64,000 nt of DNA from Caulobacter mirabilis (lineage in GTDB: Bacteria > Pseudomonadota > Alphaproteobacteria > Caulobacterales > Caulobacteraceae): positions 620,001-684,000 of the forward strand of contig NZ_CP024201.1 of assembly GCF_002749615.1 (NCBI RefSeq). The letters run 5' to 3'. Of the stretch, positions 42,122 through 51,779 are shown in pieces (within the stretch, counting starts at the first letter, position 1; each line of letters starts with the position of its first letter). The notes beneath the pieces were generated by a model. That model worked only from the letters and a program-made list of their open reading frames with translations, was not told the DNA's origin and did not search any database. Position numbers and translations under genes: made by a program.

Positions 42122-44467
42122 TTACAGTCGAACGCGCGGGCGGACTTGGACACGCTGAGCCACGCGAGCGTAAAGATCGCCAACGTTGGGGTGTGCAATC
42201 TCTACGACCAAAGAAAATTTCTGAGCCTCTTCCGCAGCCCACCGTTTTTCACATCTAACGACGAGATAGTAAGTATCTCCGTAGTCGTGAGAAGGATTTC
42301 TCTTAATCGTAAAAGTTCCACGCTGAAGCGTCCCGATGTCTCTTTTCGAGGGGCCTGGAAGCAGTGCGCAATTGTTTCTTTGGGGCATTTCGGGAACGGG
42401 TTCATCTTCACCGACGCGGCGCCGGAAATGCTCAGTTACTTCGTCGAGAGACGCTCCGCGGATGAGGCGAAATGACATCCGGTTTCCCAGATAGTCGCTT
42501 CTAGTGTGTCGCGTAGGTGGATCAAAGGCAAGCGTTACAGAAATCGTACGATCTCCCTTCACCGATACAAAATCATCGATGATGGGAACTTCGTAGATCA
42601 AAAATTGATCAGGCTGAATATCTGAATCCGCATATAGAACTACTCTAGAATCTTCAGAATATATTGACCTAGATAGGTCTGGAATGCCAAGTCCATATAT
42701 ATTCTCAACGGCGTTCGGCTCTAAAGGATGAATAATCTCTTCAGCAATCACCGGTATCGTTGCTGAGTTTCCAAGTAGCGCACGCGTCAGATTGGCGGAG
42801 CCTTCCGGGAAGGCCCGTGAAACAAGTGCCGCTTTATAGGCGACTCGTGGTGCTGCGTAAGATGTGCCAATTGCCGTCGTGAATAGACGATCTAGATAGT
42901 TATTATGCAGGCAGAAAATGCTGTTGTGTGGGTATGAATCAGTAACCCGTTGAGTCGCCCCGTCGAAAGTTAAGTTTCCCCCATAATCGACGAAATCGGG
43001 CTTTGTGCTCCCTTGGATCCCTGGCCCTCTGCGCGTGAATGGCGATGGGGCATCGATTGGAGCGATGGGGCGTAGGGCTACTCCATAATAGTCTTCAGGG
43101 GGAACCGCTGCTGCATGGGAGATGGACCCAACCGTAATGGCAATTGCGGCGTTGGCGGGCTCAAGTATCCGGCTATTTTCCTCCAAAAGATAGCGTGGAT
43201 AGTTTTCTAGATGCGGCTCCGGGCCAAGCGGTGATGTATATTGCAAATTTCCAGCAGATACTACGATTACAACATTAAGATCCCGTGCTATTTCGTCGAT
43301 TATGGCTGGCCATGATCCGATGCTGTTTCCGTCGAATACAAGGCGTCTATCTCCGAGTGAAATGTTAAATACTCTGCATCCATGTTCTCTATGAAAGTGT
43401 TCTATTGCCGTTCGCATCTGGGTGGTCACGAGGATGCGGTCGTGAAACTCACCCCGGTCCGTTACCACCTTTGCGCTATGTACTCGTACCTGGGGTTCGA
43501 AGAGGCGTGCTTCCGCAGGCGTTCGTAGGTCGCCATAGACGGCAATTCCGGCGACGCGGGTGCCATGCCCATAGATATCATCAGCTCCGAGATCTTCCGG
43601 AACGCCAATGCTTTCGCCGGCTGCTGCGGCAATGAGTGGGTGTACTGAGTGGAAGCCGCTGTCTAGCACGGCTACCTGCGCAGGATTTTCCGCGAGTATG
43701 GGTGCTTGTGGAAAATCCCCTATCCCAAGATCCAGAAGGTCTCCTACTGCCGGATCGGGCTGCGGCGGTAGATCCAGTTGCCGAACTTCCGGCCGCTCCA
43801 AGAGGGCGCGCACTGCGCCTCCTGGCGCCACGATTCTGAGTAGTGTAACGGATCTTCCTAGATACTTGTCAGATATTTCGCCACCAAAGGACGAGAGCAA
43901 GTTTTCTATTTGACCTATATGGCGCGTCATTAGTTGACGAGGTCTGATATCCCACAGTTCAACATCAAGGACGTAGCGGGCATCGGGCGAAAAATCTGCG
44001 ACTTCGCTATGCGCTTCGCGTCGCAAGAGCCGGCCTATCCTGTCTCTTGGGGACAATTCTCCGATACTATCTATAGCTCCAATCAGGCCTGAATATGCTG
44101 GACTAACTCGTCCCGGTTGGGGGCCTTGGCCGAACGCGTCGATGCGCCGACGAAACTCTGTGAGTTCTGTATCATTCGAAAAGAGGATCAGCGTGCGATC
44201 GTTGGTCGACGAAAGTACGCTGAGGCCAGCCGCTTCCCAATCGCTCTCAGCTGTATAGCCTCCCGTCTCCACCCTTAGAATGAGGGCGGGATCTACCCCT
44301 GGCTGTCGTCTCTGGTGCGTCGCCCTGACGACAGTGGTCGCCATGTGTTGAAGGCTTGCGCCATGCCTTGCGGCGTCCCTGGGGATCGTGGAGCCGAAGC
44401 CTGGTCGTCTGCGGCGCTCAAGGTTGATCTCTGCCCGTGGTAGCGGCAGGTGCTGATGTTCAGGCAG
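42122..44467 (-). CDS. ietS: Subtilisin-like serine protease of an ietAS-type module
   Basis: About 781 residues with the S8 catalytic set complete: D269 (VAVLDSGFHS), H301 (YGHGTRVAGI), oxyanion N407 (VVSAGN) and S536 (GTSYAAP). No signal peptide is seen, so it acts inside the cell. The first ATG is 44344, but the frame continues 41 codons upstream with residues that look conserved (HLPLPRAEINLERRRRPGFG) and no ATG, GTG or TTG. A CTG at 44467 has GGGGGA 5 nt upstream and starts 1 nt after the ietA stop, so I extend the gene to it. Paired with the AAA+ ATPase gene as in the IetS/IetA toxin-antitoxin and anti-phage module. Base composition is foreign to the host. A shorter product from 44344 remains possible. 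Confidence 0.82.
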   Translation of the reverse strand: MPEHQHLPLPRAEINLERRRRPGFGSTIPRDAARHGASLQHMATTVVRATHQRRQPGVDPALILRVETGGYTAESDWEAAGLSVLSSTNDRTLILFSNDTELTEFRRRIDAFGQGPQPGRVSPAYSGLIGAIDSIGELSPRDRIGRLLRREAHSEVADFSPDARYVLDVELWDIRPRQLMTRHIGQIENLLSSFGGEISDKYLGRSVTLLRIVAPGGAVRALLERPEVRQLDLPPQPDPAVGDLLDLGIGDFPQAPILAENPAQVAVLDSGFHSVHPLIAAAAGESIGVPEDLGADDIYGHGTRVAGIAVYGDLRTPAEARLFEPQVRVHSAKVVTDRGEFHDRILVTTQMRTAIEHFHREHGCRVFNISLGDRRLVFDGNSIGSWPAIIDEIARDLNVVIVVSAGNLQYTSPLGPEPHLENYPRYLLEENSRILEPANAAIAITVGSISHAAAVPPEDYYGVALRPIAPIDAPSPFTRRGPGIQGSTKPDFVDYGGNLTFDGATQRVTDSYPHNSIFCLHNNYLDRLFTTAIGTSYAAPRVAYKAALVSRAFPEGSANLTRALLGNSATIPVIAEEIIHPLEPNAVENIYGLGIPDLSRSIYSEDSRVVLYADSDIQPDQFLIYEVPIIDDFVSVKGDRTISVTLAFDPPTRHTRSDYLGNRMSFRLIRGASLDEVTEHFRRRVGEDEPVPEMPQRNNCALLPGPSKRDIGTLQRGTFTIKRNPSHDYGDTYYLVVRCEKRWAAEEAQKFSLVVEIAHPNVGDLYARVAQRVQVRPRVRL

Positions 44468-44468
44468 T

Positions 44469-45500
44469 TTATTCCCCCGGGATTGAATTGTGACTTACCC
44501 GAGTCACAACCTCCCGACGAGTTTTCTCTAGTGTTATAGCGTAGTCAAGCAGGGGTTCGGAGAGTTCGCGCTTGCCTTCAAGGAGCGTTGCCTTGATGGC
44601 GTTCTGGCAAACTCGCTCGATCTCAGCATGGGAAAAGCCCAGAAACTGAGAGGCTTTCGAGGGGGGCGCGAAGGTAGTGGGAAAATTCTTCAACTTCATT
44701 TTCAGAAGTTGAGAAATTTCTTCATCTCCGGGTTTGTCGAAGAAGATGATCTCATCGAATCTCCTCCATACTGCGGAATCGAGTTTGTCTTCATGATTTG
44801 TGGCGGCTACGAGAAATCCTTTGCCACCAAATCTATCGATCAGTTGCAAAAGGCTATTCACTACACGTCGCAACTCGCCGTGCTCATTCTCATCGCTCCG
44901 GCTGCGCGCAACGGCGTCGAATTCGTCAAGGAACAGAACGCATGGCGTACTGTCCGCAAATTCAAATATCCTTCTCAGGTTAGCCGAAGTTTCCCCAAGA
45001 TAGGATGATACCAGAGTATCGAGTCGAACTGTCACTAATGGGAGGGAAACCTGCTTGGCCAATAGTTCAGCTGCCAGCGTCTTCCCGCATCCCGGTGGGC
45101 CAACAAAGAGAATTTTGGATATTACAGGTAGGCCATGCTTTCGAATGAGGTCTCCCTTCCGGAATTCGTTCAGAATTCGTCGAAAGGCAGAACTATTTTT
45201 CGAACTAAGTACTATATCTTTGGGCGTCTTGTGCGTGCCGCTGGTAATCTCAGCAAGACCAAAACCCTTGTCTGGCTCGCGAGGTAGTGCGCTCAAAGAC
45301 GGTTTGGGCGCCAATGAAGGAGCCGCGACGGCACGAGCGGACGCCAGGGCTTTCCTTAGCGCGGTTGCGAATGCCCGATTGTTCCGAGATTCTTCCTCAC
45401 CAATTAGAATATCCGCAAATTTCTGAAATTGCTGAGGGTCTTGATAGGAAGCGAAGAGCTTCCTCAAGAGGTCCCCTCTTGTCATTTTCTGCTGGCTCAC
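44469..45500 (-). CDS. ietA: AAA+ ATPase of an ietAS-type module
   Basis: A 343-residue protein. GTG 45500 is preferred over ATG 45485 because AGGAGG lies 10 nt upstream of it. The N-terminal helical part (about residues 1-100) is followed by a single classical AAA domain: Walker A GPPGCGKT (about 150-157), LVSSYLGETSANLRRIFEFA, Walker B VLFLDEFDAV, and sensor/arginine-finger region ATNHEDKLDSAVWRRFDEII. It resembles IetA, which on the Agrobacterium Ti plasmid acts with IetS in plasmid stability. It is cotranscribed with, and probably restrains or presents substrates to, the protease encoded directly downstream. Codon usage is AT-richer than in neighbouring genes. Confidence 0.85.
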   Translation of the reverse strand: MSQQKMTRGDLLRKLFASYQDPQQFQKFADILIGEEESRNNRAFATALRKALASARAVAAPSLAPKPSLSALPREPDKGFGLAEITSGTHKTPKDIVLSSKNSSAFRRILNEFRKGDLIRKHGLPVISKILFVGPPGCGKTLAAELLAKQVSLPLVTVRLDTLVSSYLGETSANLRRIFEFADSTPCVLFLDEFDAVARSRSDENEHGELRRVVNSLLQLIDRFGGKGFLVAATNHEDKLDSAVWRRFDEIIFFDKPGDEEISQLLKMKLKNFPTTFAPPSKASQFLGFSHAEIERVCQNAIKATLLEGKRELSEPLLDYAITLEKTRREVVTRVSHNSIPGE

Positions 45501-45562
45501 CCGATTCTCGCCTCCTGTGAGCCAACCTAGCTCGGTTCTGGTAGCCCGGCCACGCTTCCTCC

Positions 45563-47809
<2,247 letters not shown>

Positions 47810-47934
47810 GAACGCAAGGTAGGCGCGCGGGGGCGCGAAGGCCAGGGGGCAGCAGCGCCGGCTGCTGACAGACGGTGTCAGCAGGGTGGCGGCAGACTGC
47901 GTCCCATCGATCACCAAGCCCGCGGGAGGCTCCC

Positions 47935-48474
47935 ATGCGCGTCATCGACCTGATACCGACCCTGGCCGCGGCCTGCGCCGCGGGATTGCTGCTGACCGGC
48001 GCCGACCCCGCCCGGGCCATGGACAAGAAGGAGACCCCGCCGATGCGCGTCGCCGACGCCTACCCCCTGATCACCACCTCGGCCCTGGCCGCGACCCGGG
48101 ACTTCCACGTCCGCCATCTGGGCGCGACGGTGGTGTTCGAGGCGAGCTGGTTCGTGATGCTGCAGCTGCCGGCGGAGGACGGCGGGCGGCCGTTCACGGT
48201 GGCCTACATGACGCCGGAGCATCCCTCGACCCCGCCGGGGCCGGAGGCCTTCGACGGCAAGGGCATGATCCTGACGCTGCAGGTGGCCAGCGCCGACAAG
48301 GCGCATACGGCCCTCAAGGCGGGCGGGGCGCCGATCGTCTACGGCCCCGCCGACGAACCCTGGGGCCAGCGCCGCTTCATGACCCGCGACCCGGCGGGCG
48401 TGCTGATCGACGTGGTCGAACAGACCCAGCCGCAGGCGGGGTTCTGGGAGCGGTACGGGGTGAAGGCCGACTGA
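47935..48474 (+). CDS. VOC family (glyoxalase-like) protein with signal peptide
   Basis: A 179-residue protein. ATG 47935 follows GGGAGGCTCCC and gives a signal peptide ([20 protein letters not shown], ending near ARAM). The rest (about 38-179) is one vicinal-oxygen-chelate fold: [51 protein letters not shown] and [18 protein letters not shown], the last with the metal-position Asp/Glu. Its substrate is unknown. Divergent from uvrB. Confidence 0.83.
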   Translation: MRVIDLIPTLAAACAAGLLLTGADPARAMDKKETPPMRVADAYPLITTSALAATRDFHVRHLGATVVFEASWFVMLQLPAEDGGRPFTVAYMTPEHPSTPPGPEAFDGKGMILTLQVASADKAHTALKAGGAPIVYGPADEPWGQRRFMTRDPAGVLIDVVEQTQPQAGFWERYGVKAD

Positions 48475-48491
48475 GGGAGCGCCCCCTCAAT

Positions 48492-48524
48492 CCGTCATCC
48501 TCGCGCTTGTCGCGAGGATGACGG
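48492..48524. repeat. 14-bp intergenic palindrome, bidirectional terminator-like
   Basis: CCGTCATCCTCGCG (48492-48505), CTTGT loop, CGCGAGGATGACGG (48511-48524). Perfect stem between two convergent genes. The core CGTCATCCTCGCG is typical of palindromes found in many copies in alphaproteobacterial genomes. Confidence 0.75.
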
Positions 48525-48535
48525 GGGGAAGGGGT

Positions 48536-48793
48536 TTACCGCCCCTCTTCCCAGACGTTCAGCGGCTGGTGCTCTTCCTTGCGGATCACGAACCAGTAGC
48601 CGAGGGCGAACAGCACGATCCCGGTGAACAGCCCGCCGAAGAAGCCGCCGGGCGTGGCGAACCAGACGGTCAGGGCGGTGATGGTCGCGCCGAGCAGGAC
48701 CATGCACCATCGCAGCAGCACGTTGAACGCATGGTAGGTGCGCTCGTGCGCCTGGAGTTCCGGATTGTGGGTGTCGTCGAAGTCGGCGTCCAT
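48536..48793 (-). CDS. Small membrane protein, aa3-type cytochrome oxidase subunit IV-like
   Basis: An 85-residue protein. HERTYHAFNVLLRWCMVLLG (about residues 16-35) is the motif of the small subunit IV of aa3 cytochrome oxidases of alphaproteobacteria (a short cytoplasmic tail, TY..F, then a helix); a second hydrophobic segment, GGLFTGIVLFALGYWFVI, follows. GAGGAACGCC precedes ATG 48793. No other oxidase gene is nearby, so the assignment rests on this motif. Confidence 0.6.
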   Translation of the reverse strand: MDADFDDTHNPELQAHERTYHAFNVLLRWCMVLLGATITALTVWFATPGGFFGGLFTGIVLFALGYWFVIRKEEHQPLNVWEEGR

Positions 48794-48902
48794 GGCGTTC
48801 CTCCGCGAGGGACGGTCCCGGGACGCGCGCTCGGCCCCCGGGGCCTCACTGACGGAACGATGCTACGCCGTTTCCGGTTGCGCGGCGAGAGGCGCCGGCG
48901 GG

Positions 48903-49868
48903 CTACAGCCAGCGGGCCTTGCGGAAGCGCTGGTAGAGCAGGCCGCAGGCCAGGGCGATGGCCAGCAGGACCGCCGGATAGCCCAGCGGCTGGCGCAGCT
49001 CGGGCATGACGTCGAAGTTCATGCCGTAGATGCCGGCCACCGCCGTCGGCACCGCCAGGATGGCGGCCCAGGCGGCCAGCTTCTTGGTGGTGTCGGTCAT
49101 CTCCACCGAGGCCAGCAGCATGTTCGACTCCAGCGCCGCCGACAGCAGCTCGCGCAGATCGTCGATGTCGTGGACCAGCTGGATCACATGGTCCTGGACG
49201 TCGCGCAGGTAGGGCCGCAGCTCCTCGCTGAACAGCGGCGTGTCGAACCGCATCAGCCGGCCGCATATCTCCTGCAGCGGGGCGATGGTCCGGCGCAGCT
49301 GCATCAGCTCGTAGCGCAGGTCGTAGGCGCGCTGGACGTCGGCGGTCTCGCCGCGGTGGGTGAAGACGGCCCGCTCGACCGCGTCGACCTCGGCCTCCAG
49401 CGCCTGCACGACCGGGGCGTAGCAGTCGACCACGAAGTCGAGCAGGGCGTAGACCACGAAGCCCTCGCCATGGACCAGGCCGGCCTCGGCGCGCTCGGCC
49501 CGCTCGCGGACCTGGACGTAGGGCGGCGACATGCCGTGGCGGACGGTGACCACATGGCCGCGGCCGGCGAAGACATGGGTCTCGCCGAAGTCGACGCAGG
49601 TCCCGTTCCACGCGGCGTTGCGCAGCACCAGGAACAGGCTGTCGCCATAGATCTCGACCTTGGGCCGCTGGTGCGCCTGGTGGGCGTCCTCGACGGCCAG
49701 GTCGTGCAGGGCGAAGCGCGACTGCGCCCGGCGCAGCAGCGCCTCGTCCGGTTCCTGCAGCCCGATCCAGACGAAGCCCTGGCGTTCGCCGTCGAAGGCC
49801 GCGTCGTCGTGGAGGTCGACCTCCTCCTGTCGCCGGCCGGAGCAGTAGCGCGCGCAGTTGATGATCAT
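48903..49868 (-). CDS. corA: CorA family magnesium/cobalt transporter
   Basis: A 321-residue protein. ATG 49868 (MIINCARYCSG) follows GGAGGCCCGGCG. The long N-terminal cytoplasmic domain (about 1-255) includes the helix DVQRAYDLRYELMQLRRTI. Two C-terminal membrane helices carry the diagnostic GMN motif (IYGMNFDVMPEL, about residues 280-291) and a basic tail (RFRKARWL). CorA pentamers let divalent cations into the cell. An MgtC-type gene lies 0.6 kb away, which hints at a cation theme, but the genes are not cotranscribed. Confidence 0.92.
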   Translation of the reverse strand: MIINCARYCSGRRQEEVDLHDDAAFDGERQGFVWIGLQEPDEALLRRAQSRFALHDLAVEDAHQAHQRPKVEIYGDSLFLVLRNAAWNGTCVDFGETHVFAGRGHVVTVRHGMSPPYVQVRERAERAEAGLVHGEGFVVYALLDFVVDCYAPVVQALEAEVDAVERAVFTHRGETADVQRAYDLRYELMQLRRTIAPLQEICGRLMRFDTPLFSEELRPYLRDVQDHVIQLVHDIDDLRELLSAALESNMLLASVEMTDTTKKLAAWAAILAVPTAVAGIYGMNFDVMPELRQPLGYPAVLLAIALACGLLYQRFRKARWL

Positions 49869-50031
49869 CGCCGGGCCTCCCGGTCCGGACCGCGCCGGAC
49901 GTCGGGACCCGACTCTAGCCGCCGATGCGACAGTCCGATGACGGTCTTGGCTGTTGACGGCGCGCGCCATGCTGCCACCAGATGGCGGCAGGGCTGGCAT
50001 AGCTTCCGCACACCAACAGGGAGACAGTGTC

Positions 50032-50385
50032 ATGAGCATCAAGGACATCGCCGACGATTTCGCCGCCCTCTGCAAGGCGGGCGAGTTCGACGCGGCGGGC
50101 GCCAAATACTGGTCGGCCGACGTCGTCAGCATCGAGGCCCAGGAAGGCGACATGCAGCGCGCGGCCGGCCTCGACGCCGTCCGCGGCAAGGGCGAATGGT
50201 GGGCCGCCAATCACGAGATCCACGGCTTCGAGACCGAGGGCCCGTTCGTGAACGGCGACCAGTTCGCGATGATCTTCCGCATGGACGTGACCCAGAAAGC
50301 GTCCGGCCAGCGCGTCCAGATGGACGAGGTCGCGACCTACACCGTCAAGGGCGGCAAGATCGTCGAGGAACGGTTCTACTACTGA
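50032..50385 (+). CDS. SnoaL-like / NTF2-fold protein
   Basis: A 117-residue protein from ATG 50032, preceded by GGGAGACAGTGTC. The order of an N-terminal helix (IKDIADDFAALCKAGEFDAA), YWSADVVSIEA, GLDAVRGKGEWWAANH and the strands ending DEVATYTVKGGKIVEERFYY is that of the SnoaL/NTF2 cone fold. Such proteins may bind or convert small molecules; no partner gene is adjacent, so the role is unknown. Confidence 0.8.
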   Translation: MSIKDIADDFAALCKAGEFDAAGAKYWSADVVSIEAQEGDMQRAAGLDAVRGKGEWWAANHEIHGFETEGPFVNGDQFAMIFRMDVTQKASGQRVQMDEVATYTVKGGKIVEERFYY

Positions 50386-50393
50386 GGTGGAAG

Positions 50394-50422
50394 GGATGCG
50401 CGCCGCGACGCGGTGCGCATCC
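50394..50422. repeat. Perfect hairpin related to family A repeats
   Basis: GGATGCGCGCCGCG, a single A, then CGCGGTGCGCATCC: a 14-position dyad (one G-T mismatch) between convergent genes. The CGCGGTGCGCATCC half resembles the GAAGCGGTGCGTGTCC arm of the 21797 element. Confidence 0.6.
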
Positions 50423-50503
50423 CCGACTTCCGTTTGGCGTCGAAGGGGGCGGGGTCGGCCATAGCGTGCGCCCTATTCCACGCAGGGCCCCTCGCGCGGG
50501 TGG

Positions 50504-51211
50504 CTAGCCGACGTTCTGCTCGCCGGTCACGAACCGCCATTTGGCCGAGGTGACCAGCGGCTCCAGGCTGAGCCGGCCGACGATCTGCTCCAGCAGGCGA
50601 TCCTGGCGGTCGTCGGCGCGCACCGAGGCCTCGACCTCGACGCGGTTGCTGTCCTCTATGTTGACGCTTTCCAGCGCCTGGATGTGCAGGGACGACCCCA
50701 GATCCCGCAGCAGCAATGCGCGGATATGGGCCTCCACCTCGCCGTGGCAGACGATGCTGATGTCGTAGCGGCTCTCCAGTTCGGTGCTGCTCAGCGGCTG
50801 GCGCTCGATCATCTGCACCAGCGGCCGCAGCAGCAGGTTGACCGCGATAACGAAGCCCGCCGCGACGACGGCGTGCGGATAGAAGCCTGCGCCGCACATC
50901 GCCCCGATCGCCGCCGAGCACCAGAGGGTCGCGGCGGTGTTGAGGCCTCGGACGTTCAGCCCTTCCTTGAAGATGATCCCGGCGCCGAGGAAGCCGATCC
51001 CGGAGACGATCTGGGCCGCGACCCGGGTCGGACTGCCTTCGCCTGGGAAGAGACCCGCGAAGACCACGAAGGTCGCCGCTCCGATCGCGACGAGCGTGTT
51101 GGTGCGCAGGCCGGCCAGACGCTGGCGCCACTGGCGTTCGAATCCGATCAGGCCGCCCAGCAGAAAGGCCGCGCCCAGGCTCAACGCTGTATGAATGAGG
51201 CTCTCAAACAT
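50504..51211 (-). CDS. mgtC: MgtC/SapB family protein
   Basis: A 235-residue inner-membrane protein. The N-terminal MgtC domain has about four or five helices with AAFLLGGLIGFERQWRQRLAG (about residues 14-34), GLRTNTLVAIGAATFV and SGIGFLGAGIIFKEG (about 70-84), the family signature. A cytoplasmic C-terminal domain of ACT-like size (about 150-235) follows. MgtC proteins act in growth at low magnesium and in control of ATP synthase in some bacteria. Its ATG follows tiny ORFs (51293-51645) on the same strand and an ABC transporter further upstream. Confidence 0.92.
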   Translation of the reverse strand: MFESLIHTALSLGAAFLLGGLIGFERQWRQRLAGLRTNTLVAIGAATFVVFAGLFPGEGSPTRVAAQIVSGIGFLGAGIIFKEGLNVRGLNTAATLWCSAAIGAMCGAGFYPHAVVAAGFVIAVNLLLRPLVQMIERQPLSSTELESRYDISIVCHGEVEAHIRALLLRDLGSSLHIQALESVNIEDSNRVEVEASVRADDRQDRLLEQIVGRLSLEPLVTSAKWRFVTGEQNVG

Positions 51212-51292
51212 CGGACCATCCTCCCGGGAGGCGTTCTCGCAGTCGTATGCGAATGATTTTCGACGCCGCGGCGCGGAGCCGCGACGCCAGTT

Positions 51293-51448
51293 TCAAAAGG
51301 GCCAGCGTCTGGCGCCGACCGACAAGACCTCGCCAATGGAGACGAGCCGCCGTTCCAACCAGCAGCCGAGCCGCGCCCAGAAGCGCGGACGCCAGACGGA
51401 GCTCCAGATACGCGTGAAGCCGATGACGAAAGACGACCATGACCGCAT
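51293..51448 (-). CDS. Possible small Trp-rich protein upstream of mgtC
   Basis: A 51-codon frame (MRSWSSFVIGFTRIWSSVWR at the N-terminus) with high G/C at third positions and GGGGCGGAG directly before its ATG, 11 nt after the stop of the 61-residue gene. It has seven tryptophans and a mildly hydrophobic first half. An overlapping 78-codon frame (51204-51440) is the alternative but has lower third-position GC. No family known. Confidence 0.3.
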   Translation of the reverse strand: MRSWSSFVIGFTRIWSSVWRPRFWARLGCWLERRLVSIGEVLSVGARRWPF

Positions 51449-51459
51449 CTCCGCCCCGC

Positions 51460-51645
51460 TCACTGGCCGCTCGCGGGGCTGAGTTCGGCCGCGACGGCCG
51501 CCCTCGCCCGGGGCGCCGCAACGAGCATGGCGGCGACCAGCGCCAGGTAGATGGCGACGAGGACCAGGCGGCTACGAGCCTGACCAAGCTTGGCTTGGAG
51601 ACGCGCGCGACCGTCGGGCGCGCATGGGCGTGGATGGCGTTGCAT
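51460..51645 (-). CDS. Small single-pass membrane protein
   Basis: A 61-residue frame with GGAG 7 nt before the ATG. A basic N-terminal half (DGRARLQAKLGQARSR) leads into one transmembrane segment (LVLVAIYLALVAAMLVAAP, about residues 27-45). It lies on the mgtC strand, 249 nt before mgtC, and 134 nt after the ABC ATPase gene; small membrane peptides near mgtC genes regulate MgtC in enteric bacteria, but no sequence likeness is claimed. Confidence 0.42.
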   Translation of the reverse strand: MQRHPRPCAPDGRARLQAKLGQARSRLVLVAIYLALVAAMLVAAPRARAAVAAELSPASGQ

Positions 51646-51779
51646 GAGGCGCTCCGCTGAAACAGGGCGGAGCTCGGACGCTCAGGCGCCGCAGGGCTCC
51701 GCGGATGATGAGTGAAGGGGGCTTGCGCGCAGGCTCACGCCCGCGCTGCGTCTAGGTCCGTCGTCCATGGCGGCCTCCA

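Larger units (their letters stand above)
41500..45560. mobile_element. Probable acquired defence/toxin-antitoxin-type island
   Basis: Between the XRE gene and uvrB the DNA becomes clearly richer in A and T, with many A/T-ending codons, against C/G-ending codons on both sides. It contains a C-type regulator, a truncated XRE gene, and the subtilase and AAA+ genes. I found no integrase, transposase or direct-repeat attachment site, so the limits are set only by composition and gene content. Confidence 0.6.

Noticed and set aside
41887..42258. 123-codon plus-strand frame overlapping the end of the protease gene
   Set aside because: It runs antisense into the protease coding region and has no recognisable domain; the XRE remnant in another frame explains part of the stretch better.
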